Assembly: GCA_963781495.1 (NCBI GenBank)
Contig: CAWAFX010000002.1
Coordinates: 620,001 to 684,000, forward strand
Source of the DNA: Mayfieldus sp963781495
Lineage (GTDB): Bacteria > Actinomycetota > Thermoleophilia > Solirubrobacterales > 70-9
Direction: 5' to 3'
Length of the DNA stretch: 64,000 bases
Part shown: positions 53,293-62,212 of the stretch, piece by piece
Layout of the letters: every line of letters starts with the position of its first letter
How positions within the stretch are numbered: position 1 is the stretch's first letter
Made by a program: the position numbers and the translations under genes
Notes under the pieces: generated by a model
What the model was told of the DNA's origin: nothing
Seen by the model: only the letters and a program-made list of their open reading frames with translations
Database searches by the model: none

Positions 53293-53588
53293 CCGCCCCG
53301 GGCCGCGACCGGCGCCTTGGGGTCGCCGGTCTGCTGCTGCTCGCCGGCGCCGCGATCACCCTCTCGCTGCACGCCGCCGGCGCCCCCGAGGCGCTGCTCG
53401 GCTTCCTCTACGACAAGCTGCTCTCGGGGCTCGACGTGCCGCCCGACCCCTCGGCGACGGCGAAGGACGTCGTCGGCTACTTCTCGCTGGTCGGCGGCGT
53501 CGTCGAGCTCGTCGCCGGGCTGGTGCTCGTCGGCGTCTATCTGGCCCGCAGCCGCGGCGCTAGCCGGCCAGCTCGACTCGCTCGATGA
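53289..53588 (+). CDS. Small two-helix membrane protein
   Basis: 99 residues from GTG 53289, overlapping the GGDEF stop by four bases. Two hydrophobic helices (VAGLLLLAGAAITLSL and VVGYFSLVGGVVELVAGLVLVGVYLA) with a short soluble loop. No family is recognised. Its end overlaps the convergent cyclophilin gene by 29 bases. Confidence 0.65.
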   Translation: MTAPGRDRRLGVAGLLLLAGAAITLSLHAAGAPEALLGFLYDKLLSGLDVPPDPSATAKDVVGYFSLVGGVVELVAGLVLVGVYLARSRGASRPARLAR

Positions 53589-54018
53589 CCTGCTGCTCGA
53601 TCGGCCGGTCGGAGGGATCGGTGTCGGTCGACTCGATCGCGTCGACCGCCTCCATCCCCTCGCTGACCCGGCCGAAGACGGTGTGCTTGCCGTCCAGCCA
53701 CGGCGCCGCCTCGGTGGTGACGATGAAGAACTGCGAGCCGTTGGTGTTCGGGCCGGCGTTGGCCATCGCCAGCGCCCCGCGGACGATCTTGTTCTGGTTG
53801 AACTCGTCCTCGAACGTGTAGCCGGGGCCGCCGGTGCCGGTGCCCTCCGGGCAGCCGCCCTGGATCATGAAGTCGGGGATCACGCGGTGGAAGATCAGCC
53901 CGTCGTAGAAGCCATCGCCGGCCAGCTTGCGGAAGTTCTCGACCGTCTTCGGCGCATCCTCGTCGAAGAACTCGACCGCGATCGGCCCGGCGCTGGTGTG
54001 AAGGGTTGCCGACGACAT
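53560..54018 (-). CDS. Cyclophilin-type peptidyl-prolyl isomerase
   Basis: 152 residues. Active-site stretches FHRVIPDFMIQGG, NGSQFFIVT and WLDGKHTVFGRV with the catalytic Arg, Phe, Trp-type positions, complete cyclophilin fold without a signal peptide, so cytoplasmic. Catalyses proline cis-trans isomerisation in folding. Monocistronic with ATG 54018. Confidence 0.95.
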   Translation of the reverse strand: MSSATLHTSAGPIAVEFFDEDAPKTVENFRKLAGDGFYDGLIFHRVIPDFMIQGGCPEGTGTGGPGYTFEDEFNQNKIVRGALAMANAGPNTNGSQFFIVTTEAAPWLDGKHTVFGRVSEGMEAVDAIESTDTDPSDRPIEQQVIERVELAG

Positions 54019-54159
54019 CGCGCCCCAGCCTATATGGGAGCCTTCTTGCAGGCCGCCGCGCGGGCGTCCCTAAGTTGCGAGCTGCGCAACGCCGAGCCTG
54101 GAGCCGTGTTGCGGTCAATTGTGGAAGCACCCGGCGCCAATGGGCATCGACGCACGCGT

Positions 54160-55266
54160 ATGCGCCTCGGCTTTGCCGCGGTCGTCGCCGCGATCGCGCT
54201 GGCGACCGCCGCAAGCGCCTCCGGCGACCTGCTCGGCCCGCCCAAGGGCAAGGTCTTCTTCGGGGTCACAGACACCGGCCAGCTGAGCGACTTCCAGGCC
54301 TTCGCCGACAGCGTCGGCAAGCACCCCTCGGTGATCGAGACCTTCCATCCCTGGGGCAACAGCCTTCACTACGCGATCCCGCGCTGGGGCGAGTCTCAGG
54401 CGCGGCCGATGCTGCACATCTCCACCGTCGACCCCAACACGCTGGCCCAGATCATCACCCCGCAGGGGATCGCACAGGGGACCGGCGACGACTACCTGCT
54501 GCGGCTGAACTCGAGCTTCGCCACACGCGGAATCCACGCCTACGTCCGCCCGCTCGGGGAGATGAACCGCTGCCTCAACGCCTGGGCGGCATACGACTGC
54601 GAGGGCAACAGCCGCGGTCCGGCCTACTCGCCCTTCCAGTACAAGCAGGCCTTCCGGCGCATCGCGATCATCGTCCGCGGCGGCGGCACCCTGGCCGACA
54701 TCAACTCCCGCCTCGCGGCGACCGGCCTGCCGCCGGTCAACCGCCAAGCGGGCAACGGACTCGAGCCCGACAACCTGCCCGCGGCGCCGGTGTCGATGGT
54801 CTGGAGCCCGCTGCCGGGCGGCTCACCGGTGACGAAGCGCAACCTGCCGGGCCACTTCTATCCCGGCTCGTCCTACGTCGACTGGGTCGGCACCGACCTC
54901 TACTCGCGCTATCCGGTCTGGAAGACGCTGAACCGCTTCTACAAGGTGCGCAAGTACCGCCGCAAGCCCTTCGCACTCACCGAATGGGGTGTCTCGGCCG
55001 GCGACGACCCCAAGTTCGTGAAGCGGGTCTTCACATGGGTCCGGCGCCACAAGCGGACCAAGATGTTCATCTACTACCAGGACTTCGGCACCAGCAATCC
55101 CTACCGGATCCAGAACTACCCCAAGAGCCGGGCGGTGATCGCCCGCAACCTGCGCCAGCATCGCTATCCGGCGCTGCCACCCGATCCGCCGCCTCCCCCG
55201 GCCCCGACGACGCCGACCGATCCCAACGAGCCGCCAGCGCCACCGACCGGCGGCACCGGCGGCTAG
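54160..55266 (+). CDS. Exported glycoside hydrolase, GH26-like clan A fold
   Basis: 368 residues from ATG 54160. Signal peptide about 1-21 (ALATAASASG). The TIM-barrel core includes FFGVTDTGQLSDFQAFADSVG, VIETFHPWGNSLHYAIPRWG, YVRPLGEMN with a candidate acid/base Glu and FALTEWGVSAGDD with a candidate nucleophile Glu, resembling GH26 (mannanase-type). A Pro/Thr-rich tail follows (PPPPPAPTTPTDPN). Acts outside on a beta-linked polysaccharide; the substrate is unknown. Independent gene. Confidence 0.8.
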   Translation: MRLGFAAVVAAIALATAASASGDLLGPPKGKVFFGVTDTGQLSDFQAFADSVGKHPSVIETFHPWGNSLHYAIPRWGESQARPMLHISTVDPNTLAQIITPQGIAQGTGDDYLLRLNSSFATRGIHAYVRPLGEMNRCLNAWAAYDCEGNSRGPAYSPFQYKQAFRRIAIIVRGGGTLADINSRLAATGLPPVNRQAGNGLEPDNLPAAPVSMVWSPLPGGSPVTKRNLPGHFYPGSSYVDWVGTDLYSRYPVWKTLNRFYKVRKYRRKPFALTEWGVSAGDDPKFVKRVFTWVRRHKRTKMFIYYQDFGTSNPYRIQNYPKSRAVIARNLRQHRYPALPPDPPPPPAPTTPTDPNEPPAPPTGGTGG

Positions 55267-55339
55267 CCGGGCCGAGCCCAGAGTCACCCTCTGCGACAAT
55301 AGCCAGGACGTCCGGGAAGCCCCGGGCGTCGTTCTCGCT

Positions 55340-56488
55340 ATGACTGCCATAAGCCAGGAAGAGATAACCGAGAAGCTGCGGGCCGTGATCGACCCCGAGC
55401 TGCGGCGTTCGATCGTCGAGCTGGGGATGGTGCGCTCGATCGACATAAAGGAGGGCGGCCACGTCGACGTCGTCGTCTCGCTGACGACTCCCGGCTGCCC
55501 GATCCGCTCCCACTTCCAGCAGGCCGTCGTGCAGCAGGTCGGCTCGGTGGCCGGCGTGACCGCGGTCGAGGTCGGCTTCGACGTCCTCTCCGACGACGAG
55601 AAGGGCGAGCTGCAGCAGACCCTCGGTCGAGGCAAGCTGCCCGAGGGTGCGCTGGCGAAGGTCAAGAACGTGGTCTGCATCGCCTCCGGCAAGGGCGGGG
55701 TCGGCAAGTCGACGATGACCGCCAACCTCGCCGCCGCGCTGCAGGCCGAGGGCCACCCCTCGGGAGCGCTGGACTGCGACGTCTACGGCTACTCGATCCC
55801 GCGCATGCTCGGTGTCAACCGCAAGCCCGAGGTCTCGGCCGAGCGCAAGATCCTGCCGCTGACCTCGCCCAGCGGCGTCAAGGTGATGTCGATCGGCTTC
55901 TTCGTCGAGGAGAACGCGCCGGTCGTCTGGCGCGGGCCGATGCTCCACAAGGCGATCCAGCAGTTCCTCGAGGACGTCGCCTGGGATGAGCTGGAGTTCC
56001 TGCTGCTCGACCTGCCCCCGGGGACCGGCGACGTCTCGATGACGCTGGCCCAACTTCTGCCGCAGGCCAAGTTCGTCGTCGTCACCACGCCGCAGCCGGC
56101 CGCCCAATCGGTGGCCAGCCGCGCGGCGCAGATGGCGGCCAAGGTCGACCTCGAGATGCTCGGGGTGATCGAGAACATGTCCGGCTTCACCACCCCCGAC
56201 GGCGAGCGCTTCACGATCTTCGGCGAGGGCGGCGGCCAGCTGCTCGCCGACCAGCTCGACGTACCGCTGCTCGGCAAGATCCCGCTGTCCGAAGACCTAC
56301 GCGAGCACGCCGACTCCGGCGAGCCGCTGGTGATCGCCAATCCCGACGCCCCGGCGTCGCAGGCGATTCGCGAGGCGGCGCGGGGCATCCTCGCCTCGAC
56401 CCCGCAGGAGCTCCCCGTCATGCAGGCGCCGCCCCCGGTGGCCGCCGCGCCGGCGGTCAGCGGCCGCGAGCTCCCAGTCGTCCAGTAG
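55340..56488 (+). CDS. Mrp/NBP35-type Fe-S cluster carrier ATPase
   Basis: 382 residues. A DUF59-type N-domain (about 1-95), then the P-loop ASGKGGVGKSTMTANL, LDCDVYGYSIPRMLG, LLLDLPPGTGDV and GVIENMSGF, all typical Mrp signatures. The C-terminal CxxC of many Mrp proteins is not seen. Loads or transfers Fe-S clusters to apoproteins, relevant to the many Fe-S enzymes nearby. Cytoplasmic. Confidence 0.93.
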   Translation: MTAISQEEITEKLRAVIDPELRRSIVELGMVRSIDIKEGGHVDVVVSLTTPGCPIRSHFQQAVVQQVGSVAGVTAVEVGFDVLSDDEKGELQQTLGRGKLPEGALAKVKNVVCIASGKGGVGKSTMTANLAAALQAEGHPSGALDCDVYGYSIPRMLGVNRKPEVSAERKILPLTSPSGVKVMSIGFFVEENAPVVWRGPMLHKAIQQFLEDVAWDELEFLLLDLPPGTGDVSMTLAQLLPQAKFVVVTTPQPAAQSVASRAAQMAAKVDLEMLGVIENMSGFTTPDGERFTIFGEGGGQLLADQLDVPLLGKIPLSEDLREHADSGEPLVIANPDAPASQAIREAARGILASTPQELPVMQAPPPVAAAPAVSGRELPVVQ

Positions 56489-56557
56489 CGGTCGATAAAC
56501 CGCGGGCCCGGCGTATGACCGCGTGCCCCGCGGCCATACGCCAGTGACCCCCGGCCG

Positions 56558-57088
56558 TCAGCAGGTGACCTGGAGGTGGAAGTTGCCGTCCACCGCGGCG
56601 CCGGTGTCGTCGCGCGTGTGCACCTCGACGACAGTGGGCTGGCCGTTGACGCCGTTGACCTCGGCGAACCCGGCCGGCTCGGTGCCACCGCCCGGCAGGC
56701 CGCGGGTCGCGGTCCAGGCGCACTTGCTGACGTCGCGCCCGAAGTTGACCTGCACGGCGCCGCCGCTCTCGGCGACGGTGGTGTTGTTCTGACCCGCGCG
56801 TGCGAGCGCGGCATTGCCGGGGGCGGCGGGGTTCGTGACGACCGCCCACAACACGTCGTTGGACTGGTCCGCGCTGGGCACGGGGCCGAGCGTGGACTCC
56901 TTGATGTCCTGGCCGCGAAGGTTGTTGTCGCGGACGTCGAGGCTCTTGATCGCCCCGTTCTTTATGTCCTGGCCGTTGACGCTGTTTCGTCCCGGCAGCG
57001 CGATCGCGGTGCCGGTTATCGCCAGGACCAATGCGATGACTGCGATCAGATGGGCACTGCCCACTCTGCCGCGCATACGGCTGAGCAT
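56558..57088 (-). CDS. Exported protein with VNGQDIKNGAIKS-type repeats
   Basis: 176 residues. Signal helix about 13-32 (LIAVIALVLAITGTAIAL) followed by the repeat NSVNGQDIKNGAIKSLDVRDNNLRGQDIKESTLGP (short repeats QDIKNGAIKS and QDIKESTLGP), seen in many small exported proteins of this class of actinobacteria from my recollection of such sequences. The C-terminal domain has two Cys (near 138 and 176). Function unknown. Single gene after the Mrp gene. Confidence 0.78.
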   Translation of the reverse strand: MLSRMRGRVGSAHLIAVIALVLAITGTAIALPGRNSVNGQDIKNGAIKSLDVRDNNLRGQDIKESTLGPVPSADQSNDVLWAVVTNPAAPGNAALARAGQNNTTVAESGGAVQVNFGRDVSKCAWTATRGLPGGGTEPAGFAEVNGVNGQPTVVEVHTRDDTGAAVDGNFHLQVTC

Positions 57089-57243
57089 CGTCCCTCCTTC
57101 GTATCTGGACTCGTCGAAGCGCGGCCCCTGATCAGACTCCCCGGGGACGAGATTCGACCCTGCCGGCCGGCGGCGCTTGCCGCGCGGCCACTATTTACAA
57201 CTGGGGCGGGAGGGAGAAGTTGCGGTCCCGCAAGCGGGCCGCG

Positions 57244-57510
57244 CTAGGCCTTGGACTTGTAGTAGTCGGCGTTGATCTGGATGTACTTCGTCCACTCGTC
57301 CGGAAGCTGGTCTTCGGCGAAGCACGCGTCGACGGGGCAGGCCTCGACGCAGGCATCACAGTCGATGCACTCGTCGGGGTCGATGTAGAGCATCTCGACG
57401 GCTTCGTAGTCCGGCTCGTCCGGCGTCGGGTGGATGCAGTCAACCGGACAGACTTCGACGCACGAGTTGTCCTTCTGACCGATACAGGGTTCGGCGATCA
57501 CGTAGGTCAT
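57244..57510 (-). CDS. Ferredoxin, two Fe-S clusters (FdxA-like)
   Basis: 88 residues. First cluster CIGQKDNSCVEVCPVDCI, with the longer C-x7-C spacing of seven-iron ferredoxins, second cluster CIDCDACVEACPVDAC. Acidic and small, typical FdxA. Supplies electrons to many partners, possibly the ferredoxin enzymes elsewhere in the window. A ribosome site (AGGAGATAA) precedes ATG 57510. Confidence 0.95.
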   Translation of the reverse strand: MTYVIAEPCIGQKDNSCVEVCPVDCIHPTPDEPDYEAVEMLYIDPDECIDCDACVEACPVDACFAEDQLPDEWTKYIQINADYYKSKA

Positions 57511-57661
57511 ACGACTGGGTTATCTCCTGAGGTCGTGTCGTGTACGGGAACGCCTGGCCGCACACAAGCCCGGCGGTCCGCCATTTTAGGGCCAAAGCGA
57601 GACTGACTAGGGTTCTCGGCGGCCGCGAGATGAAGGCAAGTCAAGTGACAACCGGCACGAC

Positions 57662-58540
57662 ATGCTGCTGCTGACCGGGGCCACCGGGGCGGTCGGGTCG
57701 CAGCTGCTGCCGCTGATTCTCGAGTCCGGGCAGCCTGTCCGCTGCCTGGTTCGCGAGCCACGCAGGCTCGGCGAGCGACGGGTCAGCGTCCAGATCACCC
57801 TCGGCGATCTGGCCGAGCTCTCCGACCCCTACCTGATGCGCCAGGCCCTGCGCGGAGTCGACACGGTAGTCCACCTGGCGGCGACGATCCGCGACCAGCC
57901 ACCGCACCGGATCGAGGAGCTCAACGGCCTCGCCACCGTGCGCCTGCTGCGCGCCGCCGAGCGCTTCGGCGTCAAGCGCTTCGTCTTCTTCTCCGCCCTC
58001 GACGCGACCCCGACCCAGCGCACCCGCTTCTTTCGCGCCAAGGCGCTGGCCGAGCGCGCCGTCGTCGAGTCGCCGATCGACTCCACCGTCTTCGCCCCCT
58101 CGATCGTCTACGACCATTCCGACCCCTGGATCACGCTGCTGCGGCGCTTCTCGTTCCTTCCCGTGCTGCCGGTGGCGGGGTCCGGCAAGGCCCGCTACCA
58201 GCCGATCTGGGCCCGCGACGTCGCCGCCTGCGTCGTCTCCGCCCTCGGGCGAGCGGAGTCCGGCCGCTACGAGCTGGCGGGCCCGGAGACGCTGAGCTAC
58301 GACGAGATCTCCGACCTGGTCAGCCGCGCCAGCGGCAGGCCGCGGCCGCTGCTGCACGTCCCGCTGCCGCTGGTGCGCTCGGGGCTGATCGCGCTGCGCA
58401 AGGTCTTCGGCGAGGCCGTCTTCGCGACCTGGGAGGAGGCCGAGCTGATGGAGGTGCCGATGGTCACTCCCCGCGGCACCGCCGACGCCGAGGCGCTGGG
58501 GGTTTCGCCCCAGCGGATGGCCGAGGTCTTGGCGCAATAG
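57662..58540 (+). CDS. Atypical short-chain (NmrA/NDUFA9-like) NAD(P)-binding protein
   Basis: 292 residues. MLLLTGATGAVGSQLLPLIL is the nucleotide-binding fold, followed by VRCLVREPRRL, VDTVVHLAATIRD, RFVFFSALDATP and YQPIWARDVAACV. Typical of extended SDR-like proteins without a clear catalytic Tyr-Lys, so an NAD(P)-sensing or binding role is as likely as a reductase. Strong terminator-like hairpin after its stop. Confidence 0.85.
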   Translation: MLLLTGATGAVGSQLLPLILESGQPVRCLVREPRRLGERRVSVQITLGDLAELSDPYLMRQALRGVDTVVHLAATIRDQPPHRIEELNGLATVRLLRAAERFGVKRFVFFSALDATPTQRTRFFRAKALAERAVVESPIDSTVFAPSIVYDHSDPWITLLRRFSFLPVLPVAGSGKARYQPIWARDVAACVVSALGRAESGRYELAGPETLSYDEISDLVSRASGRPRPLLHVPLPLVRSGLIALRKVFGEAVFATWEEAELMEVPMVTPRGTADAEALGVSPQRMAEVLAQ

Positions 58541-58566
58541 GAAGGCCCGGCGCTACCCGGGCCTTC
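58541..58566 (+). terminator. Terminator-like hairpin
   Basis: GAAGGCCCGG and CCGGGCCTTC, a perfect 10-base stem with a six-base loop directly after the SDR stop. No T-run. Position supports a terminator. Confidence 0.6.
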
Positions 58567-58615
58567 GAAGTCACTCGCCTGTTGGGGGCGAGACTAGCGT
58601 CCTAAACGCGGCCCA

Positions 58616-59299
58616 TCACCCCACGTAGTCCACATGCCACCACTCGTAGGGGCCGTGGACCTTGGTCCAACCGTAGTTGGCGCCGATCTGGTCGACGACC
58701 CAGCGCATCTCCGGGGTCGCGAGGTCGACCGCGGTGCCGAGCTCGTGCGAGGAGCTGCCGGGCGGGTCGGCCGGCGCCCCCTGGCCGGCGAGATAGAGGT
58801 TGTAGAGGTAGGCCTGCTGGTCATAGGTGCGGTAGGCGGAGTAGCTGCCGCCGGGATAGAGGTCCTGGCCGTAGAGGCTCAGCGACTCCTCGCGCATCGC
58901 GTTCCAGGCGCTTGCGGCGGCGGCGGTCAGATAGAGGGTCCCGTAGGGGGACCAGATCGGGGCCAGGCCCGAAACCGGGCTCGAGCTCACCGGCGCCGTC
59001 GAGCTGGTCGTGGCGGCGGTCGCCGTCGAGGCGTCATATGCCGGGCTGCCTGCCAGCGCCGCCGCCCCCTCGGCCACGGTCGGGACCTCGATCGTCTGCC
59101 CGGCGACGAGCTGGGCGTCCTCGGAGATGCCGTTGTAGGCGGCCACGGTCCTCGTGGTCAGATTGTTGGCGGCTGAGATCGACCAAAGGGTCTCTCCCGG
59201 CGCCACCACGTGTGGGGCCGCTGCGAAAGCGGTCGAACCGACGGCCATCGCGACCGCCAGCCCTGCGAGCAGCAATGCCCCTATGCCTCTGCTTCGCAA
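58616..59299 (-). CDS. LysM protein with M15 (VanY/D-Ala-D-Ala) carboxypeptidase domain
   Basis: 227 residues from TTG 59299 (GGAGG six bases before it). Signal peptide to about 28, LysM (HVVAPGETLWSISAANNLTTRTVAAYN, about 29-75, read from HVVAPGETLWSISAA), a Ser/Thr/Ala linker, then the peptidase domain with GGSYSAYRTYDQQ, SSHELGTAVDLA and EWWHVDYVG (metal His and Asp of M15). It cuts peptidoglycan stems outside the cell, held to the wall by LysM. Confidence 0.92.
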   Translation of the reverse strand: MRSRGIGALLLAGLAVAMAVGSTAFAAAPHVVAPGETLWSISAANNLTTRTVAAYNGISEDAQLVAGQTIEVPTVAEGAAALAGSPAYDASTATAATTSSTAPVSSSPVSGLAPIWSPYGTLYLTAAAASAWNAMREESLSLYGQDLYPGGSYSAYRTYDQQAYLYNLYLAGQGAPADPPGSSSHELGTAVDLATPEMRWVVDQIGANYGWTKVHGPYEWWHVDYVG

Positions 59300-59404
59300 G
59301 TAGTGCCTCCAGGTATTTGCCTTTGAGGCTCCTTTCCGGGCCCCGGCCGGGCTCCTGCGGCGCGGGGCGGTCTTATGTCACGTGAAGAGGGGCTTGCAGA
59401 ACCG

Positions 59405-59838
59405 CTACCGCGGAGCCGGCGGGTCGCGCCACATCGTCGCCACGGTGTGCTCGCCGTCCGGGGTCGTGAATTCCCCCACCTGCCTGTATCCCAGGCGCTC
59501 GTAGCGCTGGCCGTTGGCCGGGTTGCTCGACTCCAGAAAAGAGGGCATGCCCTCGGCATCGATGCGTTCGAGGTTCGCGGCCAGCAGGCCCATGCCCAAA
59601 CCCTCGCCTCGGTGCCGCGGATGGACGCCGAGCAGGCTCAGGTAGTAGTGGGGCTGGCGGCGTGGGTGTGAGCCCTCGAACCGCTCCCAAAGCTCGAGCA
59701 GATCCCCGGCTCTGGGACCCGCCAGCTCGGAGATCAGGTCCTCCACCCGGCCCTCTTCCTCTTCGGTCAGCTCGCTTCCATCAGGCCGTCGAGGTCCGAC
59801 GCCGTCGCGGTCCTCGCCTCGGTGCTCTGCCGGGCCAT
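59405..59838 (-). pseudogene. GNAT acetyltransferase with an internal deletion
   Basis: The frame from ATG 59838 gives MARQSTEARTATASDLDGLMEAS and a stop, the start of a GNAT fold. The rest continues in a different frame (PDGSELTEEEEGRVEDL, YYLSLLGVHPRHRGEGLGM with the acetyl-CoA loop, GYRQVGEFTTPDG). About 50-60 residues that normally join them are missing. The junction falls at GGCCTGATGGAAGC, where both ends share sequence, as in a microhomology deletion. Inactive as it stands unless restarted internally (GTG 59746). Confidence 0.72.
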
Positions 59839-59890
59839 CGGACGCAGTATCTCCCTCCCCCCAGGGCGGCGGGGGGCCGATGGGGGCACG

Positions 59891-59920
59891 AAAAAGGGCC
59901 CGGCAGTTGCCGGGCCCTTT
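59891..59920 (-). terminator. Rho-independent terminator of groESL
   Basis: Perfect 13-base stem (AAAGGGCCCGGCA) with two-base loop, on the minus strand followed by a run of T, 23 bases past the groEL stop. Confidence 0.9.
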
Positions 59921-59943
59921 CTCAAAACCGCAGTCGCGGTCGG

Positions 59944-61578
59944 CTACATCATCCCGCCCATGTCGGGCATGCCACCGCCGCCGGCCATCGCCGGCTCGCC
60001 CTCGGGCGGCTCGGCGACGATCGCCTCGGTGGTGAGGATGTTCTTGGCGATCGAGGCCGCGTTCTGCAGCGCAGAGCGCGTGACCATGGTCGGGTCGATG
60101 ACCCCGGCCGCGACCAGGTCCCCGTACTCGCCGTCATCCGCGTTGAGACCCTCGCCGGGCTTCATGTCACGGACCTTGTTGACCACGACCGATCCCTCCA
60201 GGCCGGAGTTCTCGGCGATCTGACGAACCGGCTCCTCCAGCGAGCGCTGGATGATGATGGCGCCGGTGCGCTCGTCCGGATCGTCGAAGGAGTCGAGGTC
60301 GATCGCGTCCTGGGCGTTCAGCAGCGCGACGCCGCCTCCCGGGACGATCCCTTCCTCGAGCGCCGCCCGGGTCGCCTGCAGGGCGTCCTCGACACGGTGC
60401 TTCTTCTCCTTCATCTCGGTCTCGGTCGCGGCTCCGACCTTGACCACCGCGACACCGCCGGCCAGCTTTGCGAGACGCTCCTGGAGCTTCTCGCGATCGA
60501 AGTCGGAGTCGGTGTTCTCGATCTCCTGCTTGATCTGCTTGATCCGGCCCTTGATGTCATCCGACTCACCACCGCCGTCGATGATCGTGGTGGTGTCCTT
60601 GGAGACGACGACGCGGCGCGCCTTGCCGAGCTGGTCGACGGTCGTGTTCTCCAGCTTCAGGCCCATCTCCTCGGTGATCACCTCGCCGCCGCTGAGGATC
60701 GCGATGTCCTCGAGCATCCGCTTGCGGCGGTCGCCGAAACCGGGGGCCTTGACCGCGACGCCGGTGAAGGTGCCGCGGAGCTTGTTGACCACCAGGGTCG
60801 CGAGGGCCTCGCCCTCGACGTCCTCGGCGACGATGACCAGCGGCTTGCCACCCTGCATCACGGCCTCCAGGACCGGCAGCAGGTCCCGGACCGAGCCGAT
60901 CTTCTGGTTGGCGATCAGGATGTAGGGCTCGTCGAGCACCGCCTCCATGCGGTCCTGGTCGGTGACCATGTAGGGCGAGATGTAGCCCTTGTCGAACTGC
61001 ATGCCCTCGGTGAACTCGAGCTCCATGCCGAAGGTCTGGCCTTCCTCGACGTTGACCACGCCGTCCTTGCCGACCTTCTCGATCGCGTCGGCGATGATGT
61101 TGCCGATCTCGTCGTCGGCGGCCGAAATCGCCGCCACACGAGCGATCTGCTCCTTGCCGGAGATCTCCTTCGACTGCTTCTCACGCAGGTTGTCGACCAC
61201 CTGGTCGACCGCCTGCTCGATCCCGCGGCGAAGCGCCAGCGGGTTGGCGCCGGCGGCCACGTTCTTGAGGCCGTGGCGAACGATCGTCTGCGCCAGCAGC
61301 GTCGCGGTGGTGGTTCCGTCGCCGGCCACGTCGTTGGTGGCGGTGGCGACCTCCCGCACCAGCTGCGCGCCCTGGTTCTGGAACACGTCCTCGACCTCGA
61401 TCTCACGTGCGATCGTGACGCCGTCGTTGGTGATCGTCGGGGCGCCGAACTTCTTGTCCAGCACCACGTAGCGGCCCTTGGGGCCAAGGGTCACCTTGAC
61501 CGCGTTGGCCACGGCGTCGACGCCGCCCTGTAGGGCAGATCGCGCCTCCTCGTCGTACTTCAGCTCCTTGTGAGCCAT
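59944..61578 (-). CDS. groL: Chaperonin GroEL
   Basis: 544 residues, complete GroEL. Key stretches are KVTLGPKGRYVVLDKKFGAPTITNDGVTI (read as VTLGPKGR and ITNDGVTI), GDGTTTATLLAQ, DDEIGNIIADAIEKVGKDG, and the ATPase loops; the end has the GGM tail (GGGGMPDMGGMM). It folds proteins with GroES in a 14-mer. ATG 61578 follows AAGGAGG. It is second in the operon after groES, 39 bases downstream, under CIRCE control. Confidence 0.97.
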   Translation of the reverse strand: MAHKELKYDEEARSALQGGVDAVANAVKVTLGPKGRYVVLDKKFGAPTITNDGVTIAREIEVEDVFQNQGAQLVREVATATNDVAGDGTTTATLLAQTIVRHGLKNVAAGANPLALRRGIEQAVDQVVDNLREKQSKEISGKEQIARVAAISAADDEIGNIIADAIEKVGKDGVVNVEEGQTFGMELEFTEGMQFDKGYISPYMVTDQDRMEAVLDEPYILIANQKIGSVRDLLPVLEAVMQGGKPLVIVAEDVEGEALATLVVNKLRGTFTGVAVKAPGFGDRRKRMLEDIAILSGGEVITEEMGLKLENTTVDQLGKARRVVVSKDTTTIIDGGGESDDIKGRIKQIKQEIENTDSDFDREKLQERLAKLAGGVAVVKVGAATETEMKEKKHRVEDALQATRAALEEGIVPGGGVALLNAQDAIDLDSFDDPDERTGAIIIQRSLEEPVRQIAENSGLEGSVVVNKVRDMKPGEGLNADDGEYGDLVAAGVIDPTMVTRSALQNAASIAKNILTTEAIVAEPPEGEPAMAGGGGMPDMGGMM

Positions 61579-61617
61579 CTCTTCAGTTCCTCCTTGTCCT
61601 TCTCTAAGTCCGGTTGC

Positions 61618-61905
61618 CTACTCGACCTTCGCGAGCACGTCTGACTCGCGCAGGACCAGCAGCTCGTCGTTCTCGACCGTGATCTCGGTGCCCCCGTACT
61701 TCGAATAGAGCACCTCGTCGCCCTCGCCGACATCGAGGGGCCGGCGACTGCCGTCCTCCTTGATCTCGCCGTCGCCGACTGCCATGACCTTGCCCTTCTG
61801 GGGCTTCTCCTTGGCGGTGTCGGGCAGGACGATCCCACTTGCGGTCGTTTCCTCCTCCTCTACCGGCTTGACGATCAGCCGGTCACCGAGGGGCTTCAGT
61901 TTCAT
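61618..61905 (-). CDS. groES: Co-chaperonin GroES
   Basis: 95 residues: MKLKPLGDRLIVKPVEEEET, GIVLPDTAKEKPQKGKVMAVG, and VLYSKYGGTEI with the closing LRESDVLAKVE. The mobile loop and core are normal. Caps GroEL. First in the groESL operon; CIRCE lies 40-66 bases before its ATG. Confidence 0.97.
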   Translation of the reverse strand: MKLKPLGDRLIVKPVEEEETTASGIVLPDTAKEKPQKGKVMAVGDGEIKEDGSRRPLDVGEGDEVLYSKYGGTEITVENDELLVLRESDVLAKVE

Positions 61906-61944
61906 CCGTGCTACCTCCGTAAGTTCGGGACTTCTTACCTGTCC

Positions 61945-61971
61945 TTGGCACTCTACACATGAGAGTGCCAG
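61945..61971. promoter_or_regulatory. CIRCE operator (HrcA site) of groESL
   Basis: TTGGCACTC, nine bases, GAGTGCCAG: one base each arm from the CIRCE consensus TTAGCACTC-N9-GAGTGCTAA, just upstream of groES. HrcA would repress the operon until heat stress. Confidence 0.92.
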
Positions 61972-62071
61972 GGCGTACGAGGAGAGGATAGCCGACCCCA
62001 GATCTAAGTCTGGGCGACTGAGGTCGAGAGGGGAATATCCCTTTGATGCAAATATGTGCTAGACTCCTGAG

Positions 62072-62212
62072 TCATGGAGCGTCCTTCTTTTCCCCTTTGT
62101 CACGGGCTTTCTTGGCTTCCTTACGCGCTTCCTGACGGACCTCAGTCGGGAACAAACGGCGCAAAGCCTCCTTATCCGTCATCTCGCGCGGCGTCTTTTT
62201 ACGCCTAGGCAT
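62072..62212 (-). CDS. 46-residue basic helical protein, start overlaps the transposase start
   Basis: From ATG 62212: MPRRKKTPREMTDKEALRRL then FPTEVRQEARKEAKKARDK. A strongly charged helix with a clear ribosome site (GGTGGAG). Its ATG and the divergent transposase ATG at 62211 share bases (GCATGC), so both promoters overlap. No family known to me; small DNA- or protein-binding partner possible. Confidence 0.6.
   Translation of the reverse strand: MPRRKKTPREMTDKEALRRLFPTEVRQEARKEAKKARDKGEKKDAP

Noticed and set aside
59300..59400. c-di-AMP (ydaO-type) riboswitch before the LysM gene, as known for some actinobacterial wall genes
   Set aside because: The conserved ydaO segments are not present here; only simple GC-rich pairing is visible.
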